A stretch of DNA of 64,000 nt from an uncultured Bacteroidales bacterium (GCA_903903985.1 CAIVAT010000018.1:171558-235557), one strand, 5' to 3'; counted from the stretch's first letter, positions 7,226-16,700 are shown. The notes: generated by a model from the letters alone, not told the origin. Numbers and translations: made by a program.

Positions 7226-10200
7226 TTATTTCCTCCATTCAGGCAATCTCCCGGGTGTTACCGGTGCTCCCAGGCTTTCCAGTGATTTTTCAAGCTGTGG
7301 GATTTCCGTGTCACCAATCTGTTTAATCTGGTCGTATACCGGCGGGAATTCTGATTCCAGGATGGCATAGGCATCTTTCTGGTTCTGCGATGGATCGCCG
7401 GTTGACATCCAGCTGATCCAGCTCAGCTTCCCAAGCCGGCTGTTCAAGGGTACAGGTGCCGGAGGATTCTCCTCTTCACTGGGTTTATTGGTGTTGCGGT
7501 TGAATTTCACGTTGAGTATCTCATCAAGTTGCAACTGCACTTCACGGGCCTTCTTCATCAGTTCAGGACTGGCTGACGGAGTGCTGTTCAGCGCCTGGAG
7601 GATGCTGGATGCACGTTTATTCAATTCTTCGGCATAATTTTCGGTACCCTGCATCACCCGGGTGAGTTCAGCAACTTTTTTGTGAAAAGCCACCATGGCG
7701 CTGCGATCGGTGGCAGGCAAGGTAGTGTTGTTCAGTACAACGGCATTGAATTCAACAGGCCCCGCCAACAGTTTGGTCTCCCCATTGCTGGTCAGTGTCA
7801 GGCTAACCTTGTATTTTCCGGGCATGGCAAGCACACCACTTCCATTGTCGCCCAGCGGATCGAATTTATCGGTTTGTACCACCCTGGTTGACTGATACCT
7901 CAAATCCCAATTGATGCGGCTGATCCCTTTCGACGGGGATTTACGCATGATCCTTACAGGATAACCATCGGCATCGGTTACGGTGAAGGTGAGGAACGGA
8001 TCGATGACCAGGTTTTCGGCGCGCAGGTCGGCTTCTGAAGGTTGCGGGATCGGTTCTCCTTTTTTAAACAGTTCCGTTTCCTTTTCCTGCCTGAGTTCTT
8101 TGCCGGTTTTAGGAACCTCCTTGATAAAATAGGTAAAAACGGCTCCAAAATCAGGATTCTTGGCAACAAATACGGTTGATCCCTGCGAACCTTTGGTATC
8201 TGTCGGAAGGTACATCAGTGCATCTTTCACAGGAAAAACATACCCGTTCTGATCGAGATTTTCCTTTTTAAGATTCCGCAATGGCGTGTAATCATCGAGA
8301 ATATAAAATCCACGGCCAAAAGTTGCAATGACAAGATCGTTTTCACGTTTCTGAATGGTAATATCTTTCACGCATACAGAGGGAAGACCCGATTTCAGCT
8401 GGATCCAGTTCTTACCCCCGTCGATGGTAAAGTAACAACCGAATTCCGTTCCGGCGAAAAGCAGGTCGGGATTGATAAAATCCTGGATGATGCTGTGTAC
8501 CGTTCCGTTTTCTGGGAGGTTCCCGGCGATGGATATCCAGGTTTTTCCTTTATCGGTGCTTTTCAGAAGATAGGGTTTAAAATCATCGCGCAGGATGTTG
8601 TCAAATGAAGCGAAAACGATGTTTTCATCAAAACGGGAGGCGAAAACATCACTTACGTATGTGTTTTCGGGGATTCCCGGAAATTTATCCATCTTCATCC
8701 AGGTCCTGGCATCTTCAGATACCTGGATCAGGCCGTCGTCGGTGCCGGCATAAAGCAGGTTTTCCTTCACCGTAGACTCATCAAAAGAGATGATGGTACC
8801 GTACAACGAAGTGGAAATATCCTTCTGAATGGCATCGACCGGCCAGTATTTACCCATTACGGGCCACTTATTGCGGTCGATCTGTGCAGTGAGGTCGTCG
8901 CTGATCACCTGCCAGCTGTTTCCACGGTCGTCACTCCTGAAAACCTTGTTGGCGGTTGTATACAGACGGGTATTTGAATGCGGACTGATGATGAGCGGCG
9001 TGTTCCAGTTCCATTTGTAGCTGTCTTCTCCCTTGCGCGGTTCAGGTCTGATATCGACAGCCTCCTGGCTTTTACGGTCGTAGCGGACCATGCCGCCATA
9101 TTGCGATTCGGCGTACACGATGTTCGGGTCGACGGGGTCGATCTGCGACCAGAAACCATCGCCGCCATTGGTGTTAAACCAGTCATCGGTGAGAACGCCA
9201 GCACCGGCTGTGGTCCGTGACGGGCCACCCATGCTGTTGTTGTCCTGGGTGCCGCCGTATACATAATAAAACGGGGTTGAATTATCAACCTGGACCCTGT
9301 AAAACTGCGCGACAGGCAGATTCGACTTGAAAATAAATTCCTTGCCACCGTCGAAGGATTCATACGCGCCTCCATCGCTGCCGATGAAAAGATGCTTTGT
9401 GTCGTCGGGATCGATCCATATGGCATGATCGTCTACGTGACGTTTGTTGTTGCCAACCTGCCTCCATGTTTTACCGCCGTCTTCCGATACCTGTGAAACG
9501 GTTTCAGCCGAATAAATTTTATTGACATCCTTCGGGTCGCAATAAATTTCATTGTAATACTGGCCCTGGGCAGAATGGTCGCTCATTTTCTGCCAGGAAG
9601 CCCCGCGGTCGCCGCTTCGGTACAGCCCTTTGGCCTCCGGGGTCGATTCAATAATGGCATAAATTACATCAGGGTTGACAGGAGAAATAGCCATCCCGAT
9701 GCCCCCCATGTTTGCCCCCGGAAGTCCGTTGGTAAGTTTGTCCCAGGATTCACCTGCGTTTGTTGATTTATAGATTGCCGTTTCGGGTCCGCCGCCTATT
9801 TTGGTAAACACATGGCGCCGCCGTTGTTCCGACGAAGCATACAGCACATCCGGGTTTCGGGGGTCAAGGATCACATTGTTCACTCCGGTGTTTTCACTGA
9901 TTTCCAGAACCTTTTTCCAGGTTTTGCCGCCATCCGTGGTTTTATAAAGGCCACGTTCACCACCAGGCCCCCACACTGATCCCTCCGCAGCCACGTAAAC
10001 GACATCGGAATTCCGCGGATCGATGAGAATTTTACCGATCTGGCGCGAATCCTTCAAACCCATGTTTTTCCAGCTCTTTCCGTTGTCGGAACTTTTATAT
10101 ACGCCATTGCCATAACCCAGCGATCGCTGATGGTTGTTTTCACCCGTACCCAGCCAAACCACGCTGGTATTGTTCGGATCGATGACGATACAGCCCATCG

Positions 10201-10570
10201 AGTAAACGCCATTGTTATCGAATACCGGATCAAAGGTTGTTCCGTTGTTGACTGTTTTCCATACATGTCCTGAGGCAACGGCAACAAACCATTCACTGTG
10301 GTTGTTCGGGTTCACTGCAAAATCGGCGATACGTCCTGAACAAAAGGCCGGTCCGATGCTGCGGAATTTCATACCGCCCACCAACCCCGAATTATAAACC
10401 GAATCCTCCTTGGGTTTATCTTTTTCTTTACTATCCTTGGATTTTTTCTCAGATTTTTCCTTTACGGCAGCATTTTTTTTATCCTTTTTATCTGCTGCAA
10501 AAACCTGAAACGCCAGGCCAAAGATCATTGCTCCGCAAAGCATCAGTATGAACAATCGTTGTAATTTCAT
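7226..10570 (-). CDS. VPS10/BNR-repeat (WD40/YVTN-like) secreted glycosyl-hydrolase-like protein
   Basis: About 1114 residues from the ATG at 10570, which gives a clean signal peptide (MKLQRLFILMLCGAMIFGLA, cut after VFA). An upstream in-frame start at 10615 would put 15 polar residues in front. A Lys/Glu-rich linker follows, then GGMKFRSIGPAFCSGRIADF and a long series of BNR/Asp-box blades (YKSSDNGKSW, YKTTDGGKTW, YRSGDRGASW, SEDGGKTW). Thus the first two-thirds are sortilin/VPS10-type propellers. The last 350 residues are a conserved, coil-prone C-terminal region ending TPGRLPEW. The family is often labelled glycosyl hydrolase, but no catalytic residues can be assigned here. It has no T9SS sorting domain and is probably periplasmic or outer-membrane associated. 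Confidence 0.88.
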   Translation of the reverse strand: MKLQRLFILMLCGAMIFGLAFQVFAADKKDKKNAAVKEKSEKKSKDSKEKDKPKEDSVYNSGLVGGMKFRSIGPAFCSGRIADFAVNPNNHSEWFVAVASGHVWKTVNNGTTFDPVFDNNGVYSMGCIVIDPNNTSVVWLGTGENNHQRSLGYGNGVYKSSDNGKSWKNMGLKDSRQIGKILIDPRNSDVVYVAAEGSVWGPGGERGLYKTTDGGKTWKKVLEISENTGVNNVILDPRNPDVLYASSEQRRRHVFTKIGGGPETAIYKSTNAGESWDKLTNGLPGANMGGIGMAISPVNPDVIYAIIESTPEAKGLYRSGDRGASWQKMSDHSAQGQYYNEIYCDPKDVNKIYSAETVSQVSEDGGKTWRQVGNNKRHVDDHAIWIDPDDTKHLFIGSDGGAYESFDGGKEFIFKSNLPVAQFYRVQVDNSTPFYYVYGGTQDNNSMGGPSRTTAGAGVLTDDWFNTNGGDGFWSQIDPVDPNIVYAESQYGGMVRYDRKSQEAVDIRPEPRKGEDSYKWNWNTPLIISPHSNTRLYTTANKVFRSDDRGNSWQVISDDLTAQIDRNKWPVMGKYWPVDAIQKDISTSLYGTIISFDESTVKENLLYAGTDDGLIQVSEDARTWMKMDKFPGIPENTYVSDVFASRFDENIVFASFDNILRDDFKPYLLKSTDKGKTWISIAGNLPENGTVHSIIQDFINPDLLFAGTEFGCYFTIDGGKNWIQLKSGLPSVCVKDITIQKRENDLVIATFGRGFYILDDYTPLRNLKKENLDQNGYVFPVKDALMYLPTDTKGSQGSTVFVAKNPDFGAVFTYFIKEVPKTGKELRQEKETELFKKGEPIPQPSEADLRAENLVIDPFLTFTVTDADGYPVRIMRKSPSKGISRINWDLRYQSTRVVQTDKFDPLGDNGSGVLAMPGKYKVSLTLTSNGETKLLAGPVEFNAVVLNNTTLPATDRSAMVAFHKKVAELTRVMQGTENYAEELNKRASSILQALNSTPSASPELMKKAREVQLQLDEILNVKFNRNTNKPSEEENPPAPVPLNSRLGKLSWISWMSTGDPSQNQKDAYAILESEFPPVYDQIKQIGDTEIPQLEKSLESLGAPVTPGRLPEWRK

Positions 10571-10614
10571 ATTCTGGGTTTTAAATGTTATGTTTTCACA
10601 ATTTTGCTTTTTCA

Positions 10615-11673
10615 CTATTTCGCAATCCCGCCACTGAACAGGTCTCTTATGCTGTCGTTCGTAGCCTTGATAATTCCCTTTTCAGTAATAATTCCCGTGA
10701 TCAATCTGGCAGGAGTAACATCGAATGCGGGGTTGAAGGCCGAAGATCCGGGCGAACACACCCGTATTCTTTTATGGAGGCCTTCTTCTGTAATTCCGTC
10801 CTGGTAAAGTACTTCATCCTCATTGCGTTCCTCGATGGGGATGGTGTTGCCGGCGTGACAATCCAAATCAAATGTGGAAGTAGGAGCGGCTACATAAAAA
10901 GGGATGCCAAATTCTTTTGCGGCGATGGCTTTCTCCAAAGTCCCTATTTTATTGGCCACATCACCGTTGGCAGCGATGCGGTCGGCGCCGACGATCATCA
11001 GGTCGATCTTTCCCAGCGACATCAGCCATGCACCTGCATTGTCGGGGATAATTGTGTGGGGAACACCAGCCTGTTTGAGTTCCCAGGCAGTAAGTCGCGC
11101 TCCCTGGCTCCTGGGGCGTGTTTCATCGGCATAGACAAAAATTTTCTTTCCCTGCTGATGGGCCAGGTATACCGGTGACAAAGCAGTGCCATAATCCACA
11201 AAAGCCAGCCAGCCGGCATTGCAATGGGTTTCAATGTTCATTCCATCGAGGATCAGTTCGTTTCCGAACCTGCCGATGTTCCTGGAATCGGCAGCATCCT
11301 GGTTTGCAACCTGTTGCGATGCAGCAACCGCCAACAGGGGTGACGTCAGCGCCTGGTTAAAAACCTTTTCCACGGCATAAAAAAGATTTCGGGCGGTGGG
11401 ACGTGTAGATTCGATTTCGGTTCTGGCCCGCTGAAGGAAAAACAGCGTATCCTTTTCAGGAGCTTCCAATGCCGCCTGGGCCATGGCGAAACCGGCCATG
11501 GCTCCGATGGCGCCTGCCCCGCGGATCATCATTGTCCGGATGGCATGACAACTTTCGCTGTATGTCCTGGCTTCCTGAATGTTGAATTGAAAGGGCAACA
11601 GGTTTTGTTCAATGAAAAAAACCGAGGGTCCTTCCATCCAAACAGTCCTGTAATCTGTGCCGTTAACATTCAT
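10615..11673 (-). CDS. mtnA: S-methyl-5-thioribose-1-phosphate isomerase
   Basis: 352 residues of the eIF2B-like isomerase family. RGAGAIG at 51-57 is the sugar-phosphate loop (usually RGAPAIG), the catalytic Cys is C151 in THCNAG, and the catalytic Asp is D231 in VGADRI. The C-terminal TPARLITGIITEKG is typical of MtnA. The reaction opens methylthioribose-1-phosphate to methylthioribulose-1-phosphate in methionine salvage. No other salvage gene is nearby, so partner genes must be elsewhere. It precedes the VPS10-domain gene by 44 bases on the same strand. Ribose-1,5-bisphosphate isomerase is a less likely alternative. Confidence 0.9.
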   Translation of the reverse strand: MNVNGTDYRTVWMEGPSVFFIEQNLLPFQFNIQEARTYSESCHAIRTMMIRGAGAIGAMAGFAMAQAALEAPEKDTLFFLQRARTEIESTRPTARNLFYAVEKVFNQALTSPLLAVAASQQVANQDAADSRNIGRFGNELILDGMNIETHCNAGWLAFVDYGTALSPVYLAHQQGKKIFVYADETRPRSQGARLTAWELKQAGVPHTIIPDNAGAWLMSLGKIDLMIVGADRIAANGDVANKIGTLEKAIAAKEFGIPFYVAAPTSTFDLDCHAGNTIPIEERNEDEVLYQDGITEEGLHKRIRVCSPGSSAFNPAFDVTPARLITGIITEKGIIKATNDSIRDLFSGGIAK

Positions 11674-11762
11674 ATGCGAAACTTATTCTGAGTCCGGTTC
11701 TGGTGGCCACCCCGAACACGGAGCGCTTTATCCCCGTTTTCCATGGTAGTGGAAGCTGGCAT

Positions 11763-12392
11763 TCAAATGATCTTGAACCCAAGACTGATAACAAATACGT
11801 TCCCCTTGGAATTTACTGTATAAACGGTCCCGTTTGAGCCGGTCACATCGCTGATCAGGCTGTTAAGACCTGTCTGGTAACGGATATCCAGTGTCATGAA
11901 AAGTATATCCAAACCGGTGCCGGCCTGCAGGTACCAATTGGTGGTGTTCAGGTCTGATTTCTCGATAGGTCCGGTGAGGTTAAGGTTTTCGATTTTGGAA
12001 TTTACGACAAAGGATGCTTCGGGTCCAACCATGATCCGCCATTTCAGAAGTTTGGACTGGATGATCGTAAAACCTATCAGAACAGGAACATCCAGGGTTC
12101 CTACGGTGACTTTCTGCTTCCAGTCATCGATTGTGCCAATGCCAAGGTTTTCAAAAGTCGCCCCTGAAAGGGTGTAGTAAAACTCAGGTTGCAAATGAAC
12201 CCGTTTGCCGATCCTGGCAAAGACCCCTGCATGAAACCCGGAACGCATGCTCGATTTAATGGAGTCGATGCTGGTACTGATGTTGGAAGCATTGTACCCG
12301 AGTTTTATTCCAAAATCGATCTGGGCATTGGATTGTTCCGATGTGAAAAGAGTTAAAATAAAGACGATCAGGATAAAACATGTTTTTTTCAT
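11763..12392 (-). CDS. Outer-membrane beta-barrel protein (PorT/OMP_b-brl family)
   Basis: 209 residues. Signal peptide MKKTCFILIVFILTLFTSEQ with cleavage near SNA-QIDF. The mature part opens with IDFGIKLGYNASNIS and alternates amphipathic strands with turns (LQPEFYYTLSG, WRIMVGPEASF, WYLQAGTGLDILF, LDIRYQTGLNSL), ending in GNVFVISLGFKII. This is the eight-stranded porin-like PorT family common in Bacteroidota. Specific function is unknown. A TAnnTTTG box lies just upstream at 12418-12425. Confidence 0.85.
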   Translation of the reverse strand: MKKTCFILIVFILTLFTSEQSNAQIDFGIKLGYNASNISTSIDSIKSSMRSGFHAGVFARIGKRVHLQPEFYYTLSGATFENLGIGTIDDWKQKVTVGTLDVPVLIGFTIIQSKLLKWRIMVGPEASFVVNSKIENLNLTGPIEKSDLNTTNWYLQAGTGLDILFMTLDIRYQTGLNSLISDVTGSNGTVYTVNSKGNVFVISLGFKII

Positions 12393-12417
12393 CTCCGCAT
12401 GGGTTTGGTTAACTCAT

Positions 12418-12425
12418 CAAAAGTA
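12418..12425 (-). promoter_or_regulatory. -7 box TACTTTTG upstream of barrel protein
   Basis: A perfect TAnnTTTG match on the minus strand, 26 bases before the ATG. A -33 TTTG is not evident; only T-rich sequence lies at that distance. Confidence 0.45.
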
Positions 12426-12502
12426 GAAAATAAAAGTTAAAAATCAGAAATTTTGTTGGCCCAATGAATGTGCAACCTTCCGGTGAGCCATGTGTCACGT
12501 TG

Positions 12503-13774
12503 TCATTCTATCCTCTCAAACCCCGTATAAGGAACCAAAGCCGCTGGAATGGTAATGCCATCGTGGGACTGGTTATTTTCAAGGAGCGCGGCCACGATGC
12601 GGGGAAGGGCAAGGGCACTGCCGTTCAGGGTATGGGCTGTTTGAATTTTTCCCGCCTCATCCTTGAATCTTAGTTTCAGCCGGTTTGATTGAAAGGTTTC
12701 AAAATTGGAGATGGAACTCACTTCCAGCCATCTGGCCTGCGCCGCTGACCAAACCTCCATGTCGTAGGTCAGTGCAGAGGTAAAACTCATGTCGCCACCG
12801 CAGAGTTTTAGCACACGGAACGGAAGGCCGAGTTTGCGCAATAGGCCTGTTACATAGGCCCGCATTTCTTCAAGTATTTCATATGATTTTTCAGGATGGG
12901 CGATTTGGACGATCTCCACTTTATCGAATTGGTGCAGGCGGTTCAGCCCCCGGACATCCTTGCCATAAGAACCCGCTTCGCGGCGGAAGCAGGCCGAATA
13001 TGCAACGTTCTTCAAAGGAAGGTCGGCCCCTTTCAGGATGATATCGCGGTAAATATTGGTAACCGGCACCTCTGCTGTTGGGATGAGATAGAGATCATCA
13101 AGTCCGACATGGTACATCTGGGCATCCTTGTCGGGCAATTGCCCGGTAGCATAGGCTGATGCCGCGTTTACCATATACGGAGGCTGTACTTCCGTGTATC
13201 CTGCCTTGAGCGCTTCGTCAAGAAAAAAATTGATCAGTGCACGCTGTAGTCTGGCTCCTTTTCCTTTGTATAAAGGGAACCCGGCACCGGTTATTTTATT
13301 CCCGGTGAGAAAATCAATGATGTCGTATTTTGTGGTCAGGTCCCAATGCGGAACATCTGTTGGGGATGCAGGAATAATTTCACCTTCCTGTGCCACCACT
13401 AGGTTGTCTTCCGGTGTTTTTCCTGCTGGAACAGAAGGATGGGGGAGGTTTGGCACGCGAACCAGGATATCATCCAGTTCCTTCTTGATGTTTTCGAGTG
13501 CCAGGTCAAATTCTTTGCCCAGGATTTTCAATTCTCCTGTTTTTTCTTTTAACTGGTTTGCCGCGGCCGTATTACTGGATTGAAAAAGCACGCCAATCTC
13601 TTTGGCGATGAGGTTGCCCTGTGCCTGCGTGTCGTCAAGTTTTTTCTGTGTTTCCCGGCGTTGATTATCAAGTTCAACAATCCGGTTGATCACTTCAGAC
13701 CCGTCAAAGTTTTTAAGGGCAAGTCTGTCAATAACCTCCTGGGTATTTTCACGGATGAAATTCAATGAGAGCAT
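12503..13774 (-). CDS. serS: Seryl-tRNA synthetase
   Basis: 423 residues, the normal length for bacterial SerRS. An N-terminal coiled-coil arm (about residues 30-105) precedes the class II core. Motif 2 is seen as CFRREAGSYGKDVRGLNRLHQF and motif 3 as LNGSALALPRIVAALLEN. It charges tRNA-Ser (and tRNA-Sec where present) in the cytoplasm. The ATG at 13774 begins MLSLNFIRENTQEVIDRLALK, matching the family N-terminus. It has its own promoter (13795-13827) just after the terminator of the ribosomal protein pair. Confidence 0.97.
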   Translation of the reverse strand: MLSLNFIRENTQEVIDRLALKNFDGSEVINRIVELDNQRRETQKKLDDTQAQGNLIAKEIGVLFQSSNTAAANQLKEKTGELKILGKEFDLALENIKKELDDILVRVPNLPHPSVPAGKTPEDNLVVAQEGEIIPASPTDVPHWDLTTKYDIIDFLTGNKITGAGFPLYKGKGARLQRALINFFLDEALKAGYTEVQPPYMVNAASAYATGQLPDKDAQMYHVGLDDLYLIPTAEVPVTNIYRDIILKGADLPLKNVAYSACFRREAGSYGKDVRGLNRLHQFDKVEIVQIAHPEKSYEILEEMRAYVTGLLRKLGLPFRVLKLCGGDMSFTSALTYDMEVWSAAQARWLEVSSISNFETFQSNRLKLRFKDEAGKIQTAHTLNGSALALPRIVAALLENNQSHDGITIPAALVPYTGFERIE

Positions 13775-13794
13775 AAAAAAAGATATTTAATGAG

Positions 13795-13827
13795 CAAAAA
13801 TAGTGAAAAACCATTGTTGGGATCAAA
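13795..13827 (-). promoter_or_regulatory. serS promoter (TTTG-N21-TATTTTTG)
   Basis: Minus strand: -33 TTTG at 13827-13824, 21-bp spacer, -7 TATTTTTG at 13802-13795. This fits the Bacteroidota consensus. The -33 element overlaps the T-run of the upstream rpmA terminator. Confidence 0.7.
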
Positions 13828-13828
13828 A

Positions 13829-13862
13829 AAAATGCCGGCCTGGGCTACCCCATGCCGGCTTT
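13829..13862 (-). terminator. Rho-independent terminator after rpmA
   Basis: GCCGGC and TGGG/CCCC arms form an 11-bp stem with one mismatch and a CTA loop. On the minus strand it is followed by eight T residues. It ends the rplU-rpmA unit, about 40 bases after the rpmA stop. Confidence 0.85.
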
Positions 13863-13904
13863 CATCAAGATATTCCAAACGCACGCAAAGCCGTGCAATA
13901 TTCT

Positions 13905-14174
13905 TTAATTGGCAGTTTCCTCCATCGGAACGATAGAAACAAAGGAACGGTCACTCCGCTTTTTCTTGAATTCCACAATGCCTTCTATAAGGGCGAAAAG
14001 GGTATGATCCTTGCCGATGCCGACATTCAGGCCGGGATTATGCACTGTTCCGCGCTGCCGGAGAATAATTGCTCCCGGTTTTGCGTACTGACCACCATAA
14101 ATTTTAACACCTAAACGTTTGCTATGCGATTCCCGGCCGTTGCTTGAACTACCAGCCCCTTTTTTGTGTGCCAT
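13905..14174 (-). CDS. rpmA: 50S ribosomal protein L27
   Basis: 89 residues, starting [24 protein letters not shown], the invariant L27 N-terminus that reaches the peptidyl-transferase centre. [21 protein letters not shown] follows in the beta domain. There is no cleavable N-terminal extension of the Firmicutes type. It lies 36 bases downstream of rplU, as in most bacteria, and ends before a strong terminator. Confidence 0.98.
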   Translation of the reverse strand: MAHKKGAGSSSNGRESHSKRLGVKIYGGQYAKPGAIILRQRGTVHNPGLNVGIGKDHTLFALIEGIVEFKKKRSDRSFVSIVPMEETAN

Positions 14175-14181
14175 ACCACTA

Positions 14182-14218
14182 AATATTATTTACGATTTAC
14201 GATTTGCGATTTACAATA
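14182..14218. repeat. TTTACGATTTGCGATTT repeat in rplU-rpmA spacer
   Basis: Tandem TTTACGATT/TTGCGATT units fill the 36-bp spacer and reach the rplU stop codon. Related copies lie at 1064-1100 and 23381-23414. Confidence 0.7.
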
Positions 14219-14585
14219 TTACTTCTGTCGGTTCTTCTTCTGTTGCTTTGGCCTTTGGGGCTTTGGCTGCGCTTTTTATGCTGATGTTTTCAATCAGTAC
14301 TTTACTGAAATCCTGGCGGTGGCCTGATTCCTTTTCATAGCCTTTCCGGCGTTTCTTTTTAAAGACGACCACTTTATCGCCCCTGGCGTGATCGATGATC
14401 TGGCCGGAAATGCTGGCCCCTTCAACCAAAGGCTTCCCGACACTGATCTTGCCGTCGTTATCCAGCAGCAATATCTGCTCGAATTCAATTTTTGTTCCGG
14501 GGTCACCTTCAAGCCGGTGGACAAAGATTTCATTATTCTTTTCTACCTTAAATTGCTGGCCGGCTATTTCAACGATTGCGTACAT
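14211..14585 (-). CDS. rplU: 50S ribosomal protein L21
   Basis: 124 residues. MYAIVEIAGQQFKVEKN and the KGDKVVVFKKKRRKGYEKESGHRQDF-type block are the L21 hallmarks (here split over residues 68-97). The usual protein is about 103 residues. Here a C-terminal tail of about 20 residues rich in Ala, Lys and Glu (KAPKAKATEEEPTE) follows, as in several Bacteroidota. The stop codon lies at the edge of the AT-rich repeat in the spacer. It is the first gene of the rplU-rpmA unit, driven by the promoter at 14621-14650. Confidence 0.97.
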   Translation of the reverse strand: MYAIVEIAGQQFKVEKNNEIFVHRLEGDPGTKIEFEQILLLDNDGKISVGKPLVEGASISGQIIDHARGDKVVVFKKKRRKGYEKESGHRQDFSKVLIENISIKSAAKAPKAKATEEEPTEVIL

Positions 14586-14945
14586 GATTTAATGAATTGA
14601 TGTTCGTAAAATTGGGAGTGCAAAGTTATAAATTTTTTCTTATTAACAAACCAAAGGATAAAAAAAATGTATATTTCGTCAAAGAGGATATGGTAAACGG
14701 ATACGAAACACATGAGCCTGATGCAGCAAGAATGCAGGCTGTGAACATATATATTAGGCCGATTTCGGGCCGGACTATTTGTGAAAAAGTGGAATGAAAT
14801 AGTTAACACATTGAAAACCCGGACAATAAATAAATGCGAAAAAATCGTCAATTTTTAAAAAATGTGTAACTTGCAGTGCCTTATTTTTTTTATTGTTCAT
14901 ACTATTTCTAAATAATTTTCTTTTATTAACCTTAATTCAAAACTT
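14586..14945. other. 360-bp intergenic region between rplU and the giant T9SS gene
   Basis: It contains the rplU promoter on the minus strand and otherwise AT-rich sequence with no convincing gene. Short reading frames here lack any recognisable feature. No exact TAnnTTTG box precedes the plus-strand gene at 14946. TAATTTTC at 14911-14918 is a near match. Confidence 0.6.
14621..14650 (-). promoter_or_regulatory. rplU-rpmA promoter (TTTG-N18-TAACTTTG)
   Basis: Minus strand: -33 TTTG at 14650-14647, 18-bp spacer, -7 TAACTTTG at 14628-14621. This gives a leader of about 30 nt before the rplU ATG. Confidence 0.75.
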
Positions 14946-16700
14946 ATGAGAAATTTTACCAAAACGCTTAGGACATTTGTGCTGATGGCATCGATGATTT
15001 TCGTCTTGGTTACTTTTGGTTATGCCCAGCAAACGGTATTGCTGACCGAGAGTTTCGAGACAGGGAGCGGGACGACCCCCCCAGCCGGGTGGTCGATTGA
15101 ACAGGTTACAGGCACCACGTTGGGTGTAAATTTTGTAACCACGGGAACGTTCCCGACCATAGCGGCCGCCTATGATGGGACGAAGTTTGTACAATACAAT
15201 TCATACAACATAAGCAGTGGCTCGACACGGTTGAAGCGGAGTACGGCAGTTTCAACAACGAACAAGTCATTTATCATGGTTGATTTTGCCTGGTATGAAG
15301 ATGCAGGTTCTCCGGCCAATGAAGATAAGGTAGACGTACAATGGTCGACCAACGGCACAACATGGAATACTTCTGGAACATTCGACAGGTACAATTCAGT
15401 AACGGGATGGAAAGTGAAGAATGTGGTTTTGCCATCCGGGGCGAACAATCAGGCTACCGTATATGTAGCTTTTCTGTTTACCTCCGGCAACGGGAACAAC
15501 TGCTCCATGGACCTGGTTCATGTTACAGCAGGCCCGGCAGCTCCTCCGGCGTTTATAACGATCGGCACGGGGACAGTTTCCTCGAATTATCCCTATACCA
15601 CCTATTGGATGGGAGGCAGGACACAGATGCTGTTCACTGCAGCTGAATTAACGGCAGCAGGAGCCATCGCAGGTAATCTCTCAACGGTTGGGTTTGATGT
15701 TATCTCAAACTCCACGCAGGTGATGAATGGGTTCAACCTTAAAATGGGGAATACCGGCCTTGCTAATTTAACAGCCGGTTTTGTTGATGGGCTGACCGCA
15801 TATTACACCACTCCGTATGCAGTACCCGGGACAGGCTGGCAGAGCATAACGCTCACGACCCCTTTTGCCTGGGATGGTACTTCGAACATCATTGTGGAGA
15901 TCTGCTACGCAAATACAAGTTATACGAGTTATTCACCGGTACATGCCACAACCCTTGCCGGGATGACCGCAGGTCACTATGCAGATAACCAGACCCAATG
16001 TTCGGTTACTACCAACAGCGCACCTGCAGCCCGTCCGAACATTCGTTTTGGGGTACCCCCGATCACCCCGGGCGTACTGATGGGATATGTAAGGGATGTG
16101 AATACCCTTGCCCCGATAGCCGGAGCGATCATCCAGGTAGGCTCAGCCAAAGACACCTCTCGTGCGAATGGGATGTATGTTCTCTATAACCTGAATGCCG
16201 GAACGGTGACAGTCAACTCTGTCTCCCCGGGATATATTTCAGGATCGGTACCCGCAACCATTACAGGCGGCGAAGTGACAACCCTTGACGTACTGATGTC
16301 CCCGGGTCCCAAGGTGGGCGGGATAGTAACCAATGCAGCGACCGGAGCCCCGGTGACTGGTGCAGCGGTTACGATCGGCACAGGTTCTGGCGCACTTACA
16401 GTGCTCACAGTAGGGGATGGGAGCTATCTTTCACCACTCCTCTCGATATCAGGCGACCAGCCGATAGAAATAGGAAAGACAGGATTCGACAGTTTCACCG
16501 GCACGGTGACGCTTATTCCCAACACGACAACAACCCAGAATGCTTCGTTGCTGGCCACCGCAGTTCAGCCCGGCCCATTCACGGCAGCGCTTAACAATCC
16601 AACAACGCCAACAGCTGTAAACCTGAACTGGGGGATACCACAGAGCATGTACCAGGTGAGTTATGACGACGGACACAGGACAACTTTGCCATCTGGGTGA
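14946..16700 (+). CDS. Giant T9SS adhesin-like protein, N-terminal part (frameshifted)
   Basis: 584 residues: a signal peptide (cut near GYAQ-QTVLL), then a MAM/choice-of-anchor-J-like jelly roll (ESFETG...WSIEQV, residues about 27-195). A beta-rich segment and two carboxypeptidase-regulatory-like domains follow (GYVRDVNTLAPIAGAIIQVG near 379; GGIVTNAATGAPVTGAAVTIG near 458). The frame then ends abruptly after YDDG with an unrelated HRTTLPSG tail. The expected continuation (TQDNFAIWVNANN) is in the +2 frame of the same DNA, so this and the next entry are one gene of about 2110 residues broken by a single missing base near 16672. Confidence 0.88.
   Translation: MRNFTKTLRTFVLMASMIFVLVTFGYAQQTVLLTESFETGSGTTPPAGWSIEQVTGTTLGVNFVTTGTFPTIAAAYDGTKFVQYNSYNISSGSTRLKRSTAVSTTNKSFIMVDFAWYEDAGSPANEDKVDVQWSTNGTTWNTSGTFDRYNSVTGWKVKNVVLPSGANNQATVYVAFLFTSGNGNNCSMDLVHVTAGPAAPPAFITIGTGTVSSNYPYTTYWMGGRTQMLFTAAELTAAGAIAGNLSTVGFDVISNSTQVMNGFNLKMGNTGLANLTAGFVDGLTAYYTTPYAVPGTGWQSITLTTPFAWDGTSNIIVEICYANTSYTSYSPVHATTLAGMTAGHYADNQTQCSVTTNSAPAARPNIRFGVPPITPGVLMGYVRDVNTLAPIAGAIIQVGSAKDTSRANGMYVLYNLNAGTVTVNSVSPGYISGSVPATITGGEVTTLDVLMSPGPKVGGIVTNAATGAPVTGAAVTIGTGSGALTVLTVGDGSYLSPLLSISGDQPIEIGKTGFDSFTGTVTLIPNTTTTQNASLLATAVQPGPFTAALNNPTTPTAVNLNWGIPQSMYQVSYDDGHRTTLPSG

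Noticed and set aside
10585..11178. 197-codon open frame on the plus strand
   Set aside because: Antisense to mtnA and the start of the VPS10 gene; MtnA catalytic residues are intact on the other strand.
14597..14797. 66-codon frame upstream of the giant T9SS gene
   Set aside because: It overlaps the rplU promoter and has no signal, membrane segment or domain; probably chance.
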